Source: Spirochaetales bacterium
Lineage (GTDB): Bacteria; Spirochaetota; Spirochaetia; Sphaerochaetales; Sphaerochaetaceae
DNA length: 7,072 nt
Assembly: GCA_012519125.1 (NCBI GenBank)
Contig: JAAYQY010000425.1
Span: 1-7,072, forward strand
Direction: 5' to 3'
Shown here one piece after another: positions 6,726 through 7,072 of this stretch. Within the stretch, counting starts at the first letter, position 1; every line of letters starts with the position of its first letter. The notes beneath the pieces were generated by a model. That model had not been told where the DNA came from, did no database searches, and worked only from the letters and a program-made list of their open reading frames with translations. The position numbers were made by a program, and so were the translations under genes.

Positions 6726-6798
6726 GGTGGGAGTAGTTCAATGGTAGAGCACCAGATTGTGGATCTGGCTGTTGCGGGTTCGAGCCCCGTCTCTCACC
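6726..6798 (+). tRNA. tRNA-His (anticodon GTG)
   Basis: A full cloverleaf can be drawn. The acceptor GTGGGAG (6727-6733) pairs with CTCTCAC (6791-6797), including one G-U. The D stem is GTTC/GAGC. The anticodon stem CCAGA/TCTGG encloses loop TTGTGGA with anticodon GTG at 6759-6761. The T stem GCGGG/CCCGT surrounds TTCGAGC. The histidine identity element is encoded: G-1 (6726) opposite C73 (6798). No CCA follows (CTT instead), so the 3' end must be added by tRNA nucleotidyltransferase. First gene of the tRNA operon, reading CAC and CAT codons. Confidence 0.96.
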
Positions 6799-6811
6799 CT
6801 TACCGGTGAAC

Positions 6812-6885
<74 letters not shown>

Positions 6886-6917
6886 TTGGTTTTGGTTTTT
6901 GTTAGTTTAGTTGTCAT

Positions 6918-6993
6918 GGGCCGCTAGCTCAGCTGGTAGAGCAGCAGACTCTTAATCTGTGGGTCTAGGGTTCGATTCCCTAAGGGGACACCA
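6918..6993 (+). tRNA. tRNA-Lys (anticodon CTT) with an unpaired acceptor stem; probable hybrid or pseudo-tRNA
   Basis: The body is normal. TA at 8-9 is followed by a D stem GCTC/GAGC and an anticodon stem GCAGA/TCTGT around loop CTCTTAA, with anticodon CTT at 6950-6952. The T stem TAGGG/CCCTA surrounds TTCGATT. The acceptor fails: 5' strand GGGCCGC (6918-6924) would need GCGGCCC, but AGGGGAC (6983-6989) is present, giving only three of seven pairs (1-72, 4-69 and 5-68). A discriminator A6990 and an encoded CCA (6991-6993) follow, unlike the other two tRNAs. The 3' strand would instead suit a tRNA beginning GTCCCCT. The gene lies 32 bases after tRNA-Arg and just before a terminator. It may be a dead gene or a hybrid formed by recombination in the T arm. 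Lys identity from the anticodon is clear; function is doubtful. Confidence 0.75.
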
Positions 6994-7003
6994 TTTAGCT
7001 ATT

Positions 7004-7030
7004 AACTCTTGATTTTCAAGGGTTTTATTA
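7004..7030 (+). terminator. Rho-independent terminator of the tRNA operon
   Basis: CTCTTGA (7006-7012) and TCAAGGG (7016-7022) form a 7-bp stem with one T-G pair and a TTT loop, extendable by two A-T pairs from AA at 7004-7005. TTTTATTA follows directly. It begins about ten bases after the encoded CCA of the Lys tRNA, as expected for the end of the tRNA transcript. Confidence 0.65.
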
Positions 7031-7072
7031 TGAGTGAAAGTATTTTTGTGTTTAAATTCTTAAATTTTTAAC

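Noticed and set aside
6886..6917. T-rich stretch between tRNA-Arg and the Lys tRNA as a terminator
   Set aside because: There is no hairpin before the T-runs apart from the tRNA itself, and the Lys gene downstream has no promoter of its own, so read-through is more likely.
7031..7070. A short open frame starting with MSESIFVF after the tRNA terminator
   Set aside because: It stops after 13 codons, begins inside the terminator's T-rich tail and has no ribosome site; it is AT-rich spacer.

Overview
The window reads as chromosomal DNA from a spirochaete, most likely a Sphaerochaeta-like free-living fermenter. This is inferred from the moderate GC content, the RarA protein with a long uncharacterised C-terminal extension (an architecture I associate with spirochaetes and cyanobacteria), and a hydrogenase-associated ATPase/DRTGG/PHP cassette typical of anaerobes. 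No rRNA or species-specific marker is present, so genus level is a guess. I found no transposase, integrase, CRISPR array or toxin-antitoxin pair.

Bases 1-1430 (+ strand) hold a compact operon tail: a 5'-truncated HATPase_c (RsbW-like) protein, a DRTGG-domain protein and a PHP-domain metal-dependent phosphoesterase. The first two are separated by one base and the last two overlap by 17 bases. In anaerobes these small genes usually accompany NuoE/NuoF-like and [FeFe]-hydrogenase genes, which would lie upstream of base 1. A UUCG-loop hairpin then separates this operon from the convergent minus-strand block.

Bases 1462-3579 (- strand) encode two integral membrane proteins: a MATE-family efflux transporter and, 54 bases downstream of it, a Bax inhibitor-1/YetJ-family protein. 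The two may be co-transcribed, although the second has its own possible promoter. A 64-base divergent spacer (3580-3643) carries overlapping promoters facing both ways, both placed so that transcripts would begin at or next to a start codon.

Bases 3644-6588 (+ strand) form a two-gene operon: a lipoprotein resembling DUF4197 and a 752-residue RarA/MgsA AAA+ ATPase whose last ~300 residues look like a divergent class I methyltransferase fold. The two genes overlap by ATGA and are probably translationally coupled.

Bases 6589-7072 hold a promoter with a perfect TTGACA -35 box and three tRNA genes, His(GTG), Arg(TCG) and a Lys(CTT)-type gene, followed by a Rho-independent terminator. The Lys gene is the most unusual item in the window. 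Its D, anticodon and T arms are intact, but the two strands of its acceptor stem do not pair, it alone has an encoded CCA, and the sequence after it is very AT-rich. It looks like a hybrid or dead tRNA, possibly made when an element integrated at its 3' end.
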